From Prauserella shujinwangii (GTDB lineage: Bacteria > Actinomycetota > Actinomycetes > Mycobacteriales > Pseudonocardiaceae): a DNA stretch of 64,000 bases. Location of the stretch: assembly GCF_003001955.1 (NCBI RefSeq), contig NZ_PVNH01000013.1:1-64000 (forward strand), given 5' to 3'. Positions 48,613 through 58,274 of this stretch are shown piece after piece. A model generated the notes under the pieces. That model saw nothing but the letters and a program-made list of their open reading frames with translations. It was not told where the DNA came from and did no database searches. A program made the position numbers and the translations under genes. Each line of letters opens with the position of its first letter. The stretch's first letter is position 1.

Positions 48613-48685
48613 GGCGGTGTAGCTCAGTCGGTAGAGCAAGCGGCTCATAATCGCTGTGTCGCCGGTTCGAGTCCGGCCACCGCTA
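48613..48685 (+). tRNA. tRNA-Met (CAT), elongator type
   Basis: A 73-base cloverleaf: acceptor GGCGGTG with CACCGCT, D-arm GCTCAGTCGGTAGAGC, anticodon stem AGCGG/TCGCT with loop CTCATAA, T-arm GCCGG TTCGAGT CCGGC. The paired 1-72 end marks an elongator, not initiator, tRNA. Confidence 0.95.
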
Positions 48686-48742
48686 CGCGAGTGGGCGGAT
48701 GCTGCGTGCCGAACGGCACGCCTTCCTCGCTTCGCAATAGCC

Positions 48743-48795
48743 TTGGGGGGTGCGGACCCCCCAAACCCCCGCCCAGGAGGGGCTCCGCCCCCCTG
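48743..48795. repeat. Two GC-rich hairpins before rpmG
   Basis: TTGGGGGGT/ACCCCCCAA (48743-48764) and CAGGAGGGG/CCCCCCTG (48774-48795) make two adjacent stems. Similar CTTGGGGGG...CCCCCC blocks are spread through Pseudonocardiaceae intergenic DNA. They follow the tRNA-Met and may terminate its transcript. Confidence 0.6.
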
Positions 48796-48843
48796 GACCC
48801 CCCCGGTCCCGCGGGGGAGTCGAGTTAGTGAGAAGGAGCCGCT

Positions 48844-49008
48844 GTGGCTGCCACCGACGTGCGACCGAAGATCACGCTGGCGTGCGAGGAGTGCAAGCAC
48901 CGCAACTACATCACCAGGAAGAACCGGCGCAACGACCCGGACCGCCTGGAGATGAAGAAGTTCTGCCCGAACTGCGGTACGCACCGGGTGCACAAGGAGA
49001 CGCGCTGA
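48844..49008 (+). CDS. rpmG: 50S ribosomal protein L33
   Basis: A 54-residue L33 with start GTG after GAAGGAG. It keeps the zinc cysteines (Cys14, Cys17, Cys41, Cys44), so it is the zinc-binding C+ type; actinobacteria also have a zinc-free paralogue used under zinc limitation. Its position before hadA-hadB and secE matches rpmG2 of mycobacteria. Confidence 0.95.
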   Translation: MAATDVRPKITLACEECKHRNYITRKNRRNDPDRLEMKKFCPNCGTHRVHKETR

Positions 49009-49035
49009 CCAAGCCGTCACCGCTGTAGCTTTCGC

Positions 49036-49066
49036 GAGGCCGTCCCCGTCCATCGGGGGCGGCCTC
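49036..49066 (+). terminator. Hairpin terminator after rpmG
   Basis: GAGGCCG (49036-49042) and CGGCCTC (49060-49066) with inner CCCC/GGGG form a strong stem followed by CTTTCGTTT. It ends the rpmG transcript before the protease gene. Confidence 0.75.
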
Positions 49067-49261
49067 CTTTCGTTTGTCGGGGAGCCCGCACGGTGGGAAA
49101 GAACCCGACGAAAGTCACTGGTGTCCAGTTCGTGACCCTCGTCACCCTATCGAGTGCCGGTTATCACCGGTGTCGGTCACGAAACAGTGTCCGGCCAACC
49201 CACTCCTGGCCGGCGCGGCCACCGCCGCGTCCGGTCGACCCTGCGAAAGTGAGTTGCCGGT

Positions 49262-50350
49262 ATGAGAAAACTGTCCCGATCCGCGATCGGACTCGCCGTG
49301 GGAGCGCTGGCGATCGGCTCGCTCTCCCCTTCGGTGGCATCGGCTTCGAGTATCGAGGGCTACTCGAGCCAGGTTCAGCAGGCCGCGGTCTCCGAGCTCG
49401 CCTCGAGCGAGGGCATCACGGAGTTCGCCGCCGAACAGCGCCTGCGCGCCCAGGAGCGCAGCGTGGAGACGCTGGACCAGCTCACCGAACGCCTCGGTGG
49501 CGAGGCGGCGGGCACGTACCTCGACGACCGGGGACGCCCGGTCGTCAACGTCCTGACCCAGCAGGCGGCGGCCGAGGTGAAGCGCTCCGGCGCGACCGCG
49601 AAGGTGGTCAGCCGCTCGACCGCGGAACTGGAGTCCATCCAGGCCAAGCTGCAGCGGGCCGCGACCGCGCACACCTCGATCGGACTGGACCCGGCCGCCA
49701 ACCGGGTCGTCGTGACGATCGCCGACGCCGCCGACGACGCGAAGGCGGCGCGGCTGCTCGCGACGGCGAAGCGCTTCGGCGACGCCGTCCAGGTGGAGCA
49801 GGTCGACGGCACGATGCGCAAGGCCGTGTACAACGGCGAGGCCATCACCGGTGGCGGTAGCCGCTGCTCGGCCGGGTTCAACACCAACTACGGCGGGCGC
49901 AACTACATCGTCGACGCCGGGCACTGCACGGGTGCCATCTCCCAGTGGAACGTCGGCCCCTCCGTGCACGCCAGCTTCCCCGGCAACGACTACGGCCTGA
50001 TCCGCAACGACACCGGCCACGCGCCCGGCGCCGTGACCCTCTACAACGGCTCGACGCAGCGGATCAGCTCGGCGGCCAACGCCTACGTCGGCCAGTCGAT
50101 CTGCAAGAGCGGCAGCACCACCGGCCTGACCTGTGGCACCGTGCAGCGCACCAACGTCACGGTGAACTACTCGGAGGGCTCGGTGCACCAGCTCGTGCAG
50201 ACCTCGGCGCGGGTCGACCGCGGTGACTCCGGCGGCTGCCTGTTCTCCGGCAGCACCGGGCTCGGCATCACCTCCGGCATGGGCGGCGGCAGCTCGTTCT
50301 TCCAGCCGGTCGTCGAGGCCCTCAACGCCTACGGCGTGAGCCTGAACTGA
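49262..50350 (+). CDS. Secreted S1 serine protease, streptogrisin/alpha-lytic type
   Basis: The 362-residue preproprotein has a signal peptide (about 1-28), an alpha-lytic-type pro-region (about 30-198) that acts as folding chaperone, and a chymotrypsin-fold domain from about 198. The catalytic triad is His (DAGHC, about 221), Asp (GNDYG, about 242) and Ser (GDSGG, about 323). Disulfide cysteines flank the active site. It degrades proteins outside the cell. It stands between rpmG and hadA, where relatives have no protease, so it is an insertion into the conserved block. Confidence 0.9.
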   Translation: MRKLSRSAIGLAVGALAIGSLSPSVASASSIEGYSSQVQQAAVSELASSEGITEFAAEQRLRAQERSVETLDQLTERLGGEAAGTYLDDRGRPVVNVLTQQAAAEVKRSGATAKVVSRSTAELESIQAKLQRAATAHTSIGLDPAANRVVVTIADAADDAKAARLLATAKRFGDAVQVEQVDGTMRKAVYNGEAITGGGSRCSAGFNTNYGGRNYIVDAGHCTGAISQWNVGPSVHASFPGNDYGLIRNDTGHAPGAVTLYNGSTQRISSAANAYVGQSICKSGSTTGLTCGTVQRTNVTVNYSEGSVHQLVQTSARVDRGDSGGCLFSGSTGLGITSGMGGGSSFFQPVVEALNAYGVSLN

Positions 50351-50381
50351 ACCTGAACCGGACAGGGAGCCGGCCGCCGGG

Positions 50382-50427
50382 CTCGTGAGTGGCAACCGTG
50401 GTTAGAACAACGTTTCTCACTCACGAG
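50382..50427. repeat. Second CTCGTGAG-type hairpin element
   Basis: CTCGTGAGTG (50382-50391) and CACTCACGAG (50418-50427) form a perfect 10-base stem with a 26-base loop. It is related to the element at 29349-29378 and again follows a gene end, here the protease. It likely terminates that transcript just before hadA. Confidence 0.68.
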
Positions 50428-50452
50428 TCCCGGCGGTCGGTAACCTGCCTGC

Positions 50453-50902
50453 GTGCCTTTGGATGCCTCCTTCGTCGGCCGGACCTACCCGCCCACGAGC
50501 AGCTACGAAGTCAGCAGGGAGAAGATCGTCGAGTTCGCCGACGCGATCGGCGACGGCAGCGCGCTCTACCGTGACCCGGAGGCCGCCACGGCCGCGGGAT
50601 ACCCGGACGTGATCGCGCCGCCCACCTTCCTCACGATCATCAACCTGGCGGCGATCAACGCCATCGTCGCCGACCCCGAGCTCGGTCTCGACTACTCGCG
50701 CATGGTGCACGGCGACCAGAGCTTCACCCACCACCGTCCCGTCCACGCCGGTGACCGGCTGCGGCTCACCACCCACATCGACGAGATCTTCGCCAGGGCG
50801 GGCAACGACTTCCTGACCGTGCGCGCCGACATCGCGACCGAGGACGGCGAGCCGGTGTGCACCACCCGGGCTCAGCTCGTGGTCCGAGGGGAGGCCGGAT
50901 GA
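50453..50902 (+). CDS. hadA: MaoC-like (3R)-hydroxyacyl-ACP dehydratase subunit HadA
   Basis: The 149-residue protein has a FAS1-like dehydratase (MaoC-type) hot-dog fold with Pro-Pro-Thr-Phe in the N-terminal half and Tyr-Ser-Arg-Met-Val-His-Gly-Asp-Gln-Ser-Phe. In mycobacteria HadA recognises substrate and pairs with the catalytic HadB in the FAS-II system. It starts with GTG and its stop overlaps the hadB start (ATGA). The rpmG-hadA-hadB-trnW-secE order is conserved in actinobacteria. Confidence 0.88.
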   Translation: MPLDASFVGRTYPPTSSYEVSREKIVEFADAIGDGSALYRDPEAATAAGYPDVIAPPTFLTIINLAAINAIVADPELGLDYSRMVHGDQSFTHHRPVHAGDRLRLTTHIDEIFARAGNDFLTVRADIATEDGEPVCTTRAQLVVRGEAG

Positions 50903-51315
50903 ACCTCGTGCACCCCGAACAGGGCACCGAACTTCCGGCGCTGGCGGTCCGGGTCACCCGGGAACAGCTCGTCCGCTACGCGGGTGCCTCGCTCGACTTC
51001 AACCCCATCCACTGGAACGAGCGCTTCGCCAAGGAGGTCGGCCTGCCGGACGTCATCGCCCACGGCATGCTCACGATGGCGCTCGGCGGCAGGTTGCTCA
51101 GCGACTGGCTCGGTGACCCCGGCCGCATCGCCGAGTACGGCGTCCGCTTCACCCGGCCCGTCGTCGTCCCGGACGACGACGAGGGCACCCTGGTCGAGTT
51201 CACCGGCAAGGTCGCCGAGGTGCGGGACGACGGCACCGCCCGCGTCGACATCACCGCCCGCAGCGGCGGCAAGACCGTGCTCGGCAAGGCGCAGGCGGTG
51301 GTCCGGCTCAGCTGA
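50899..51315 (+). CDS. hadB: MaoC-like dehydratase catalytic subunit HadB
   Basis: The 138-residue hot-dog protein keeps the hydratase motif with catalytic Asp and His (Leu-Asp-Phe-Asn-Pro-Ile-His-Trp-Asn, about 34-41) and Gly-Met-Leu-Thr-Met-Ala. Together with HadA it dehydrates 3-hydroxyacyl-ACP. hadC, present in mycobacteria after hadB, is absent here, as expected for an organism without mycolic acids. Its end overlaps the convergent SGNH hydrolase by 8 bases. Confidence 0.88.
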   Translation: MNLVHPEQGTELPALAVRVTREQLVRYAGASLDFNPIHWNERFAKEVGLPDVIAHGMLTMALGGRLLSDWLGDPGRIAEYGVRFTRPVVVPDDDEGTLVEFTGKVAEVRDDGTARVDITARSGGKTVLGKAQAVVRLS

Positions 51316-52171
51316 CCGCCGGCAGCACGGCGTCGGCCATCGCCCGCTGCCCGCGGGCGGTGGGATGCAGCGGGGCCGCGCCGGTCACCGGCTCCGGACC
51401 CTCGATCCAGCGGGCACTGGGGGCTGCGCACATGCTGTGCCCCCGGGTGGCCCGCGCGGTGTCCGCGAACTCCGCCCCGTGGTCGCGGGCCTGCTCGGCG
51501 AGCATCGCGTTCAGCCGCTCGATCGACCGCCGCAGGTACGTCACATCCCCGGTGCCGTACGGCAGCTCCGGCCAGCACGCGGCCGGGTCGGCAGGCAGGA
51601 TCGCCGGGTAGCCGACCACGACCACACGCGCGTCCGGCGCGCGCTCGCGGATCCGCTCCAGCGCCCGGCCCACCCGAGGTGCCGCCTCCGCGACCGCCTC
51701 GGCGAGCCGGTCGCGGCCGCCCGAGGTGAACCGGTCCCGGCACGGAGTCGCGGTGCGGTCCCGGGTCGCGCAGCGCTCGCCGAGCGTGACGAAACCCACG
51801 TCGTTACCGCCGATGCCGAGGGTTACGTGTGTGGTCCCCGCGGTGACCGCGGCCAGCTGCGGCGGGTTCGTGCCCTCCCGGGTCCGCTGCGGGGAGGACA
51901 GGTGCTCCGTGGTGGCCCCGCCGCAGCTGACGTCGACGAACTCGGCGGGCGTCAGCCCGTTCCGGACGAGCCGCGGGTAGTTGTTGTCCGAGCGGCCGCA
52001 GCCCGGCGGCGTCCCGACCGGCTGCCCGGTGCCGGGCGCGGCCGTGTACGAGTCGCCGAGCGCGACGTACCGGGCGGGTGGTTCCTCGCCCCCTCGCAGG
52101 TAGCCGAAGACCACCGCGGCCGCGACCAGGACGAGCGCCACCCCTGCCGCGCTCCAGCTCTTCCAGCCCAT
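51308..52171 (-). CDS. SGNH/GDSL-family lipase or esterase
   Basis: The 287-residue protein has an N-terminal membrane anchor or uncleaved signal (about 5-25) and SGNH blocks: Ala-Leu-Gly-Asp-Ser-Tyr (Ser about 41), Gly-Gly-Ala in block II, Gly-Gly-Asn-Asp in block III and Asp-X-X-His-Pro (LHPTARGQRA) near the end. Such enzymes hydrolyse esters of lipids or carbohydrates at the cell surface. The ATG at 52171 precedes the signal. Confidence 0.85.
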   Translation of the reverse strand: MGWKSWSAAGVALVLVAAAVVFGYLRGGEEPPARYVALGDSYTAAPGTGQPVGTPPGCGRSDNNYPRLVRNGLTPAEFVDVSCGGATTEHLSSPQRTREGTNPPQLAAVTAGTTHVTLGIGGNDVGFVTLGERCATRDRTATPCRDRFTSGGRDRLAEAVAEAAPRVGRALERIRERAPDARVVVVGYPAILPADPAACWPELPYGTGDVTYLRRSIERLNAMLAEQARDHGAEFADTARATRGHSMCAAPSARWIEGPEPVTGAAPLHPTARGQRAMADAVLPAVS

Positions 52172-52190
52172 CGTGGATGTTCCTACCCGA

Positions 52191-53177
52191 TCACTCCGGC
52201 GCCGTCGACCGCTGGTGCAGCAGGTCGTTGACCAGCCCCGCCGCCTGCTCCGGCCGGTCCACCGTGACGAAGACGCGCCGCCCCGAGCGCAGCGAGAGCA
52301 CCAGGGCCGGGCCACCCCGCAGCACGTAGCCGGTGTCACCGGTGACCGGGTTCACCCTGACTCCGAAACCGCCCATGGCGAGCATCCCCAGCCGGTCGGC
52401 GTCCGCGTGCGCGATGTCCGCCAGCGGAAGGTGCCTGCGCGGCAGGCCGAACCACCCCATGCGGACCGACACCCCGGTCGAGTCCACGACGGCCCGCAGC
52501 CGGGACAGCGCCGCCGTGATCGCCAGTCCCGGCACGGTGACCACGAGGTAGAGGAACAGCGGCACGTCCGCGGCCCCCGCCAGGTCGATGGCGACGAGGA
52601 CGGCGGGCGCGGGGAGGAAGGAGGCGGCCAGCCACCGGTTGGTGCTGCCCCCGGTCCACGTCGCCCGCTGGCCGGGCGCGAGCCCGATCGAAGGCCGGTC
52701 GCCGCCCTCGCCGGCACCGCGCCGCGCGGGCACGGACGGGCCCACCAGCGCCCCGAGCAGGGCGGCCACCGCGCTCCCGCCGAGCAGCAGCACCAGTGAC
52801 CAGCCGGCGTCGGCGGCGGCGCGCCAGCTCTCCGCGCCGAGGTTGGCCCACAGCGTGCTCACGAGCGCGGCCGAGGGCAGCGCCGCCAGCCAGGCGTAGA
52901 AGCCGAGCAGCCAGCGCAGCACCGCCGCGCCGCGGCGCAGCGCCACCAGCGCGAGGGTCGCGCCCAGCAGGGCGAGAGCGCCGCCGGCGCAGAACAGCGC
53001 GACGGTGATCGTGTCGACGGACGCGGCACCGTCGGGCTCGCCACCTGCGCCCCAGTGCACGGCCACCGGGTCGGGCAGGCGATCGGCCCAGCGCAGCCGG
53101 AGCCACCCCGCCAGCCCGGCCGCGACCGCGGGGATCCCGAGGGTCGCCAGCAGGATCCGTGCCCGCACCTGTGTCAT
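52191..53177 (-). CDS. DUF1648-type membrane protein
   Basis: The 328-residue protein has an N-terminal membrane segment followed by Leu-Pro-Asp-Pro-Val-Ala-Val-His-Trp, which matches DUF1648 (about 30-80), and six or so membrane segments. A cytoplasmic C-terminal region (about 230-325) has PH-like strands. It overlaps the upstream GntR gene by four bases, the usual pairing of a YtrA-type regulator and membrane protein. Confidence 0.75.
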   Translation of the reverse strand: MTQVRARILLATLGIPAVAAGLAGWLRLRWADRLPDPVAVHWGAGGEPDGAASVDTITVALFCAGGALALLGATLALVALRRGAAVLRWLLGFYAWLAALPSAALVSTLWANLGAESWRAAADAGWSLVLLLGGSAVAALLGALVGPSVPARRGAGEGGDRPSIGLAPGQRATWTGGSTNRWLAASFLPAPAVLVAIDLAGAADVPLFLYLVVTVPGLAITAALSRLRAVVDSTGVSVRMGWFGLPRRHLPLADIAHADADRLGMLAMGGFGVRVNPVTGDTGYVLRGGPALVLSLRSGRRVFVTVDRPEQAAGLVNDLLHQRSTAPE

Positions 53178-53524
53178 GCGTACCGCCTTCGGATCAGCGC
53201 GTTCAGCTCGTCCGGGTCGAGTCCGGCCCGGCGGGCCTCGGTGACGAGCTCCCCGACCAGCCCGTGCAGCCTCGCCCAGGTCTCCGCGCCGCCGGTGACG
53301 ACGGCGCCCCGCCTGCGGCGCAGCTCGATCAGCCCCTCGTCCCGCAGCAGCGCGTAGGCGCGCAGCACCGTGTGGACGTTCACCTCCAGCGACGCCGCGA
53401 GGGTACGGGCAGGCGGCAGTTGGTCACCCGGCCGCACGTCCCCGTCGGCGACGGCTCGCCGGACCGAGGCGGCCACCTGCTCGAACAGGGGGACCTTCGA
53501 CGCGGGGTCGATCCGGACCAGCAT
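53174..53524 (-). CDS. GntR/YtrA-family regulator
   Basis: The 116-residue protein has a GntR winged helix (about 10-70, QLPPARTLAASLEVNVHTVLRAY) and a short helical dimerisation tail (about 78-116), the YtrA layout. These usually repress the operon they head. The ATG at 53524 lies one base after a GTTCTA/TAGAAC dyad. It is translationally coupled to the DUF1648 membrane protein. Confidence 0.83.
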   Translation of the reverse strand: MLVRIDPASKVPLFEQVAASVRRAVADGDVRPGDQLPPARTLAASLEVNVHTVLRAYALLRDEGLIELRRRRGAVVTGGAETWARLHGLVGELVTEARRAGLDPDELNALIRRRYA

Positions 53525-53525
53525 A

Positions 53526-53544
53526 GTTCTAACTCTACTAGAAC
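53526..53544. promoter_or_regulatory. GTTCTA/TAGAAC operator at the GntR start codon
   Basis: GTTCTA (53526-53531) and TAGAAC (53539-53544) form a perfect 6-base inverted repeat with a 7-base centre, one base upstream of the ATG. Such placement implies a leaderless or very short leader mRNA and tight autorepression. Confidence 0.58.
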
Positions 53545-53563
53545 AAACGCGCTCTGGGTGCAC

Positions 53564-53601
53564 GAAGAAGGCCGCCCCGGTGCGCCGAGGCGGCCTGCTT
53601 C
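53564..53601. terminator. Hairpin between the GntR promoter and aspartate aminotransferase gene end
   Basis: AGGCCGCC (53569-53576) and GGCGGCCT (53589-53596), extended by GAAG/CTTC, form a stem just past the aminotransferase stop (13 bases). It ends the aminotransferase transcript on the minus strand. Confidence 0.7.
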
Positions 53602-53613
53602 ATCCGATCCGGG

Positions 53614-54846
53614 TCACGTGGCCTCGGCGAGCAGCCTCCCGACGCGGGTGACGCCCTCCACCAGGTCCTCCTCCGCGAGCGCGTAGGAGAACCGGAAGTA
53701 GCCAGGGGTGCCGAACGCCTCGCCGGGCACCACGGCGACCTCGGCCTCCCGGAGGATGAGGTCCGCCAGCGCCACCGTGTCCTCCGGCCGCTCGCCCCGG
53801 ATCTCCTTGCCCAGCAGCGCCTTCACCGAGGGGTACGCGTAGAACGCGCCCTGCGGCGTCGGGCAGTCGACCCCGGGGATCTCCGAGAGCAGCGCGACGA
53901 TCCGCTTCCGCCGCGCGTCGAACGCGGCCCGCATCTCCGCCACGACATCGAGCGGGCCCGCGACGGCCGCGAGCGCGGCCCGCTGCGAGACGTTGGCGAC
54001 ATTGCCGCACAGGTGGGACTGGTAGCTCGCCGCGGCCTTGATCACGTCGGTGGGCCCGGCGATCCAGCCCACCCGCCAGCCGGTCATCGAGTACGTCTTC
54101 GCGACGCCGTTGAGGATCAGCGTCTGGTCGGCCAGCTCGGGCACCACCACCGGCATCGACTCGGCCGTCATGCCGTCGTACACCAGGTGCTCGTAGATCT
54201 CGTCGGTGACGACCCAGATGCCGTGCTCGTAGGCCCACCGGCCGATCGCCTCCACCTGCTCGCGCGGGTACACCGCGCCGGTGGGGTTGGACGGCGAGTT
54301 GAACAGCAGCACCTTCGTGCGCTCGGTGCGCGCGGCCTCGAGCTGCTCGACGGTCGCCAGGTAGCCCGTGGACTCGTCGGCCGTGACCTGGACCGGAACC
54401 CCGCCCGCGAGGGTGATCGACTCGGGGTAGGTCGTCCAGTACGGCGCGAGCAGGAGCACCTCGTCGCCCGGGTCGAGCAGGGTGGCGAAGGCGGAATAGA
54501 CCGCCTGCTTCCCGCCGTTGGTGATGAGGACCTGGGAAGGGTCGCAGTCGAACCCGGAGTCGCGCAGGGTCTTGGCCGCGATCGCCTCCCGCAGCTCGGG
54601 CAGGCCCGCCGCGGCGGTGTAGCCGTGGTTGGCCCGGTCGCGCACGGCGGCGGCGGCCGCCTCGACGATGTGGTCCGGGGTCGGGAAGTCGGGCTGGCCC
54701 GCGCCGAAGCCGATCACCGGACGCCCCTCGGCCTTCAGCGCCTTGGCCTTCGCGTCGACGGCGAGCGTCGCCGACGGCGTGATGCCGGCGATGCGGGCCG
54801 AGACGCGCGAGCGGGGGCTGCTGACGGTGCTTCCAGGGGTGGCCAT
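53614..54846 (-). CDS. aspC: Aspartate aminotransferase, class I/II PLP enzyme
   Basis: The 410-residue protein is a fold-type I aminotransferase: [11 protein letters not shown] (about 47), Asn-Gly-Gly-Lys-Gln-Ala, Ser-Pro-Ser-Asn-Pro-Thr-Gly (about 184), and Lys in [13 protein letters not shown] (about 247) that binds PLP. It transaminates aspartate and 2-oxoglutarate; some relatives also act on prephenate. Homologues lie next to secE in many actinobacteria. Divergent from tRNA-Trp. Confidence 0.88.
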   Translation of the reverse strand: MATPGSTVSSPRSRVSARIAGITPSATLAVDAKAKALKAEGRPVIGFGAGQPDFPTPDHIVEAAAAAVRDRANHGYTAAAGLPELREAIAAKTLRDSGFDCDPSQVLITNGGKQAVYSAFATLLDPGDEVLLLAPYWTTYPESITLAGGVPVQVTADESTGYLATVEQLEAARTERTKVLLFNSPSNPTGAVYPREQVEAIGRWAYEHGIWVVTDEIYEHLVYDGMTAESMPVVVPELADQTLILNGVAKTYSMTGWRVGWIAGPTDVIKAAASYQSHLCGNVANVSQRAALAAVAGPLDVVAEMRAAFDARRKRIVALLSEIPGVDCPTPQGAFYAYPSVKALLGKEIRGERPEDTVALADLILREAEVAVVPGEAFGTPGYFRFSYALAEEDLVEGVTRVGRLLAEAT

Positions 54847-55026
54847 GGCGGCATTTTTTCACGCGTGAGGTGGCTGTGCGCAGCCGCCCCTCGGCCGTCC
54901 GACGGGCTCGGTTGCGAGCCGCTGCCGGGCTTGCCGTAGACTGCGGAACTTGGAACGTACGACCGTCGGCCCCTCGCGGAATGCGGGGCTGGTGAAGTGC
55001 GTCCTGTGGGCGGTCCTGCCGCCCGA

Positions 55027-55099
<73 letters not shown>

Positions 55100-55183
55100 C
55101 GTCGCGCGGCCCGGGACATCACGTCCCGGCCGGGGTCGCAGCGGACACAGCGGACACAGCCAGGTGATGCGGAGGAGTGGCTC

Positions 55184-56510
<1,327 letters not shown>

Positions 56511-56585
56511 CGGCCGCAGGACGGCCGACAGTCCCCGCGCTACGGGCAGGTGCGCGGGGGAGACGACACTGAACAGGAAAAAGGA

Positions 56586-57020
56586 ATGCCACCCAAGAAG
56601 AAGAGGCTTGCAGCGATCATCAAGCTGCAGATCCAGGCGGGCGCCGCGAACCCGGCGCCGCCCGTCGGTCCGGCGCTGGGTCAGCACGGCGTCAACATCA
56701 TGGAGTTCTGCAAGGCCTACAACGCGGCCACCGAGTCGCAGCGCGGCAACGTCGTGCCGGTCGAGATCTCCGTGTACGAGGACCGGTCGTTCGACTTCAA
56801 GCTCAAGACGCCGCCCGCCGCGAAGCTGCTGCTCAAGGCCGCCGGTGTCGACAAGGGCAGCGGCGAGCCGCACAAGACCAAGGTCGGCAAGGTGACCTGG
56901 GACCAGATCCGCGAGATCGCCGAGACGAAGAAGACCGACCTCAACGCGTTCGACGCCGACCAGGCCGCCAAGATCATCGCCGGTACCGCCCGGTCGATGG
57001 GCCTGACGATCGTCGACTGA
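56586..57020 (+). CDS. rplK: 50S ribosomal protein L11
   Basis: The 144-residue L11 keeps the N-terminal Pro-Pro region ([15 protein letters not shown]) that binds thiostrepton-type antibiotics with 23S rRNA. It forms the GTPase-associated centre. The ATG at 56586 follows AAAAAGGA. Length is standard. Confidence 0.97.
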   Translation: MPPKKKRLAAIIKLQIQAGAANPAPPVGPALGQHGVNIMEFCKAYNAATESQRGNVVPVEISVYEDRSFDFKLKTPPAAKLLLKAAGVDKGSGEPHKTKVGKVTWDQIREIAETKKTDLNAFDADQAAKIIAGTARSMGLTIVD

Positions 57021-57094
57021 CGAGCACCATCCGTGGGAGGGCCAGGCGCTGGCCCGCCACCACACCTGATCCGCTTCAGCAGTAAGGACAGAGC

Positions 57095-57814
57095 ATGACC
57101 AAGCGCAGCAAGGCCTACCGCCAGGCCGCCGAGCTGATCGACCCGCAGCGGCTGTACACGCCGCTGGAGGCCGCGAAGCTCGCCAAGGAGTCGTCCAAGG
57201 TCAAGATGGACGCCACCGTCGAGGTCGCGATGCGCCTCGGCGTGGACCCCCGCAAGGCCGACCAGATGGTCCGCGGCACCGTGAACCTGCCGCACGGAAC
57301 CGGTAAGACCGTCCGCGTCATCGTGTTCGCCAGTGGCGACAAGGCCGCCGAGGCCGAGGCCGCAGGCGCCGACGCGGTCGGCACCGACGAGTTGATCGAG
57401 CGCATCCAGGGTGGCTGGCTCGACTTCGACGCCGCGATCGCCACGCCGGACCAGATGGCGAAGGTCGGGCGGATCGCCCGCATCCTCGGCCCCCGTGGGC
57501 TGATGCCCAACCCGAAGACCGGCACCGTGACGCCCGCCGTCGGCAAGGCCGTCGCCGACATCAAGGGCGGCAAGGTGAGCTTCCGGGTCGACAAGCAGGC
57601 CAACCTGCACCTCGTGATCGGCAAGACGTCGTTCGACACCGAGAAGCTGGTGGAGAACTACGCGGCCGCGCTCGACGAGGTGCTGCGGGCCAAGCCGTCC
57701 GCCGCCAAGGGCCGGTACCTCAAGAAGGTCACCTTCACCACGACGATGGGCCCCGGCATCCCGGTGGACCCGGCGCGCACCCGCGACCTGCTCGCCGAGG
57801 AGGTCAGCGCGTAA
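57095..57814 (+). CDS. rplA: 50S ribosomal protein L1
   Basis: The 239-residue L1 shows [14 protein letters not shown] (about 131-144), the conserved rRNA-binding loop. It forms the L1 stalk and can repress its own operon. The start is ATG 57095 after AGTAAGGA-type sequence. A strong terminator follows. Confidence 0.97.
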   Translation: MTKRSKAYRQAAELIDPQRLYTPLEAAKLAKESSKVKMDATVEVAMRLGVDPRKADQMVRGTVNLPHGTGKTVRVIVFASGDKAAEAEAAGADAVGTDELIERIQGGWLDFDAAIATPDQMAKVGRIARILGPRGLMPNPKTGTVTPAVGKAVADIKGGKVSFRVDKQANLHLVIGKTSFDTEKLVENYAAALDEVLRAKPSAAKGRYLKKVTFTTTMGPGIPVDPARTRDLLAEEVSA

Positions 57815-57833
57815 CGCGCCCGTCGCAGGCGAC

Positions 57834-57866
57834 AAGGGCGGCCACCCCGAACGGGTGGCCGCCCTT
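57834..57866 (+). terminator. Strong hairpin after rplA
   Basis: AAGGGCGGCCACCC (57834-57847) and GGGTGGCCGCCCTT (57853-57866) make a 14-base perfect stem with a 5-base loop and a short T run. It separates rplKA from the repeat-rich spacer. Confidence 0.82.
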
Positions 57867-57874
57867 TCGCGTGC

Positions 57875-58105
57875 GCGAGTCCCCCGCTCCCGCCCGCGAG
57901 TCCGCCGCTCGGACCCGCGAGTGCCGCGTTCGGGTCGGTGAGTGCCGCGTTCGGACGTGCGAGTGCCGTGTTCGGGTCGGTGAGTGTCGCGTTCTGGCGC
58001 GCGAGTGCCGCGGTCCGGCCGCGAGTGCTGCGGTGGGTGCGGCGAGTGCCGCGTTCCGTGGTGCGAGAGCCGCGTTCGGACACGCGGGGTGCCGCGCTCG
58101 GAACC
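57875..58105. repeat. Array of about eleven 21-base repeats
   Basis: A unit of about 21 bases centred on GCGAGTGCCGCGTTCGG repeats between rplA and the next gene. GAG starts are at 57877, 57898, 57919, 57940, 57961, 57982, 58003, 58023, 58044 and 58065, with one 20-base and one 23-base-apart step among otherwise exact 21-base steps. The open frames across it translate to low-complexity peptide and are unlikely to be genes. Purpose unknown. Confidence 0.8.
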
Positions 58106-58154
58106 GCGCGGTCGGCGTTCCGGATTCCCGGAGCCGTTCGAGCGCTTCCGCCAC

Positions 58155-58244
58155 GCACCGAATGCCGCATTGGTGGCGTCCAGTGCACCGAATGCCACAT
58201 TGGGGACATCCGGCGCACCGAATGCGGCATTGGGTGCATCCGGT
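58155..58244. repeat. Three exact-period 30-base repeats
   Basis: GCACCGAATGCCGCATTGG and variants start at 58155, 58185 and 58215, exactly 30 bases apart, each followed by a variable GGNGRCNTCC-like part. They directly follow the 21-base array, as a second, different repeat family, and end 30 bases before the convergent membrane-protein gene stop. Confidence 0.78.
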
Positions 58245-58274
58245 CGGCGCTCGTCGGCGGCGGTGGGTGCCAGT

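Noticed and set aside
57875-58244. CRISPR array
   Set aside because: The 21-base and 30-base units are contiguous without unique spacers, and no cas genes are present.
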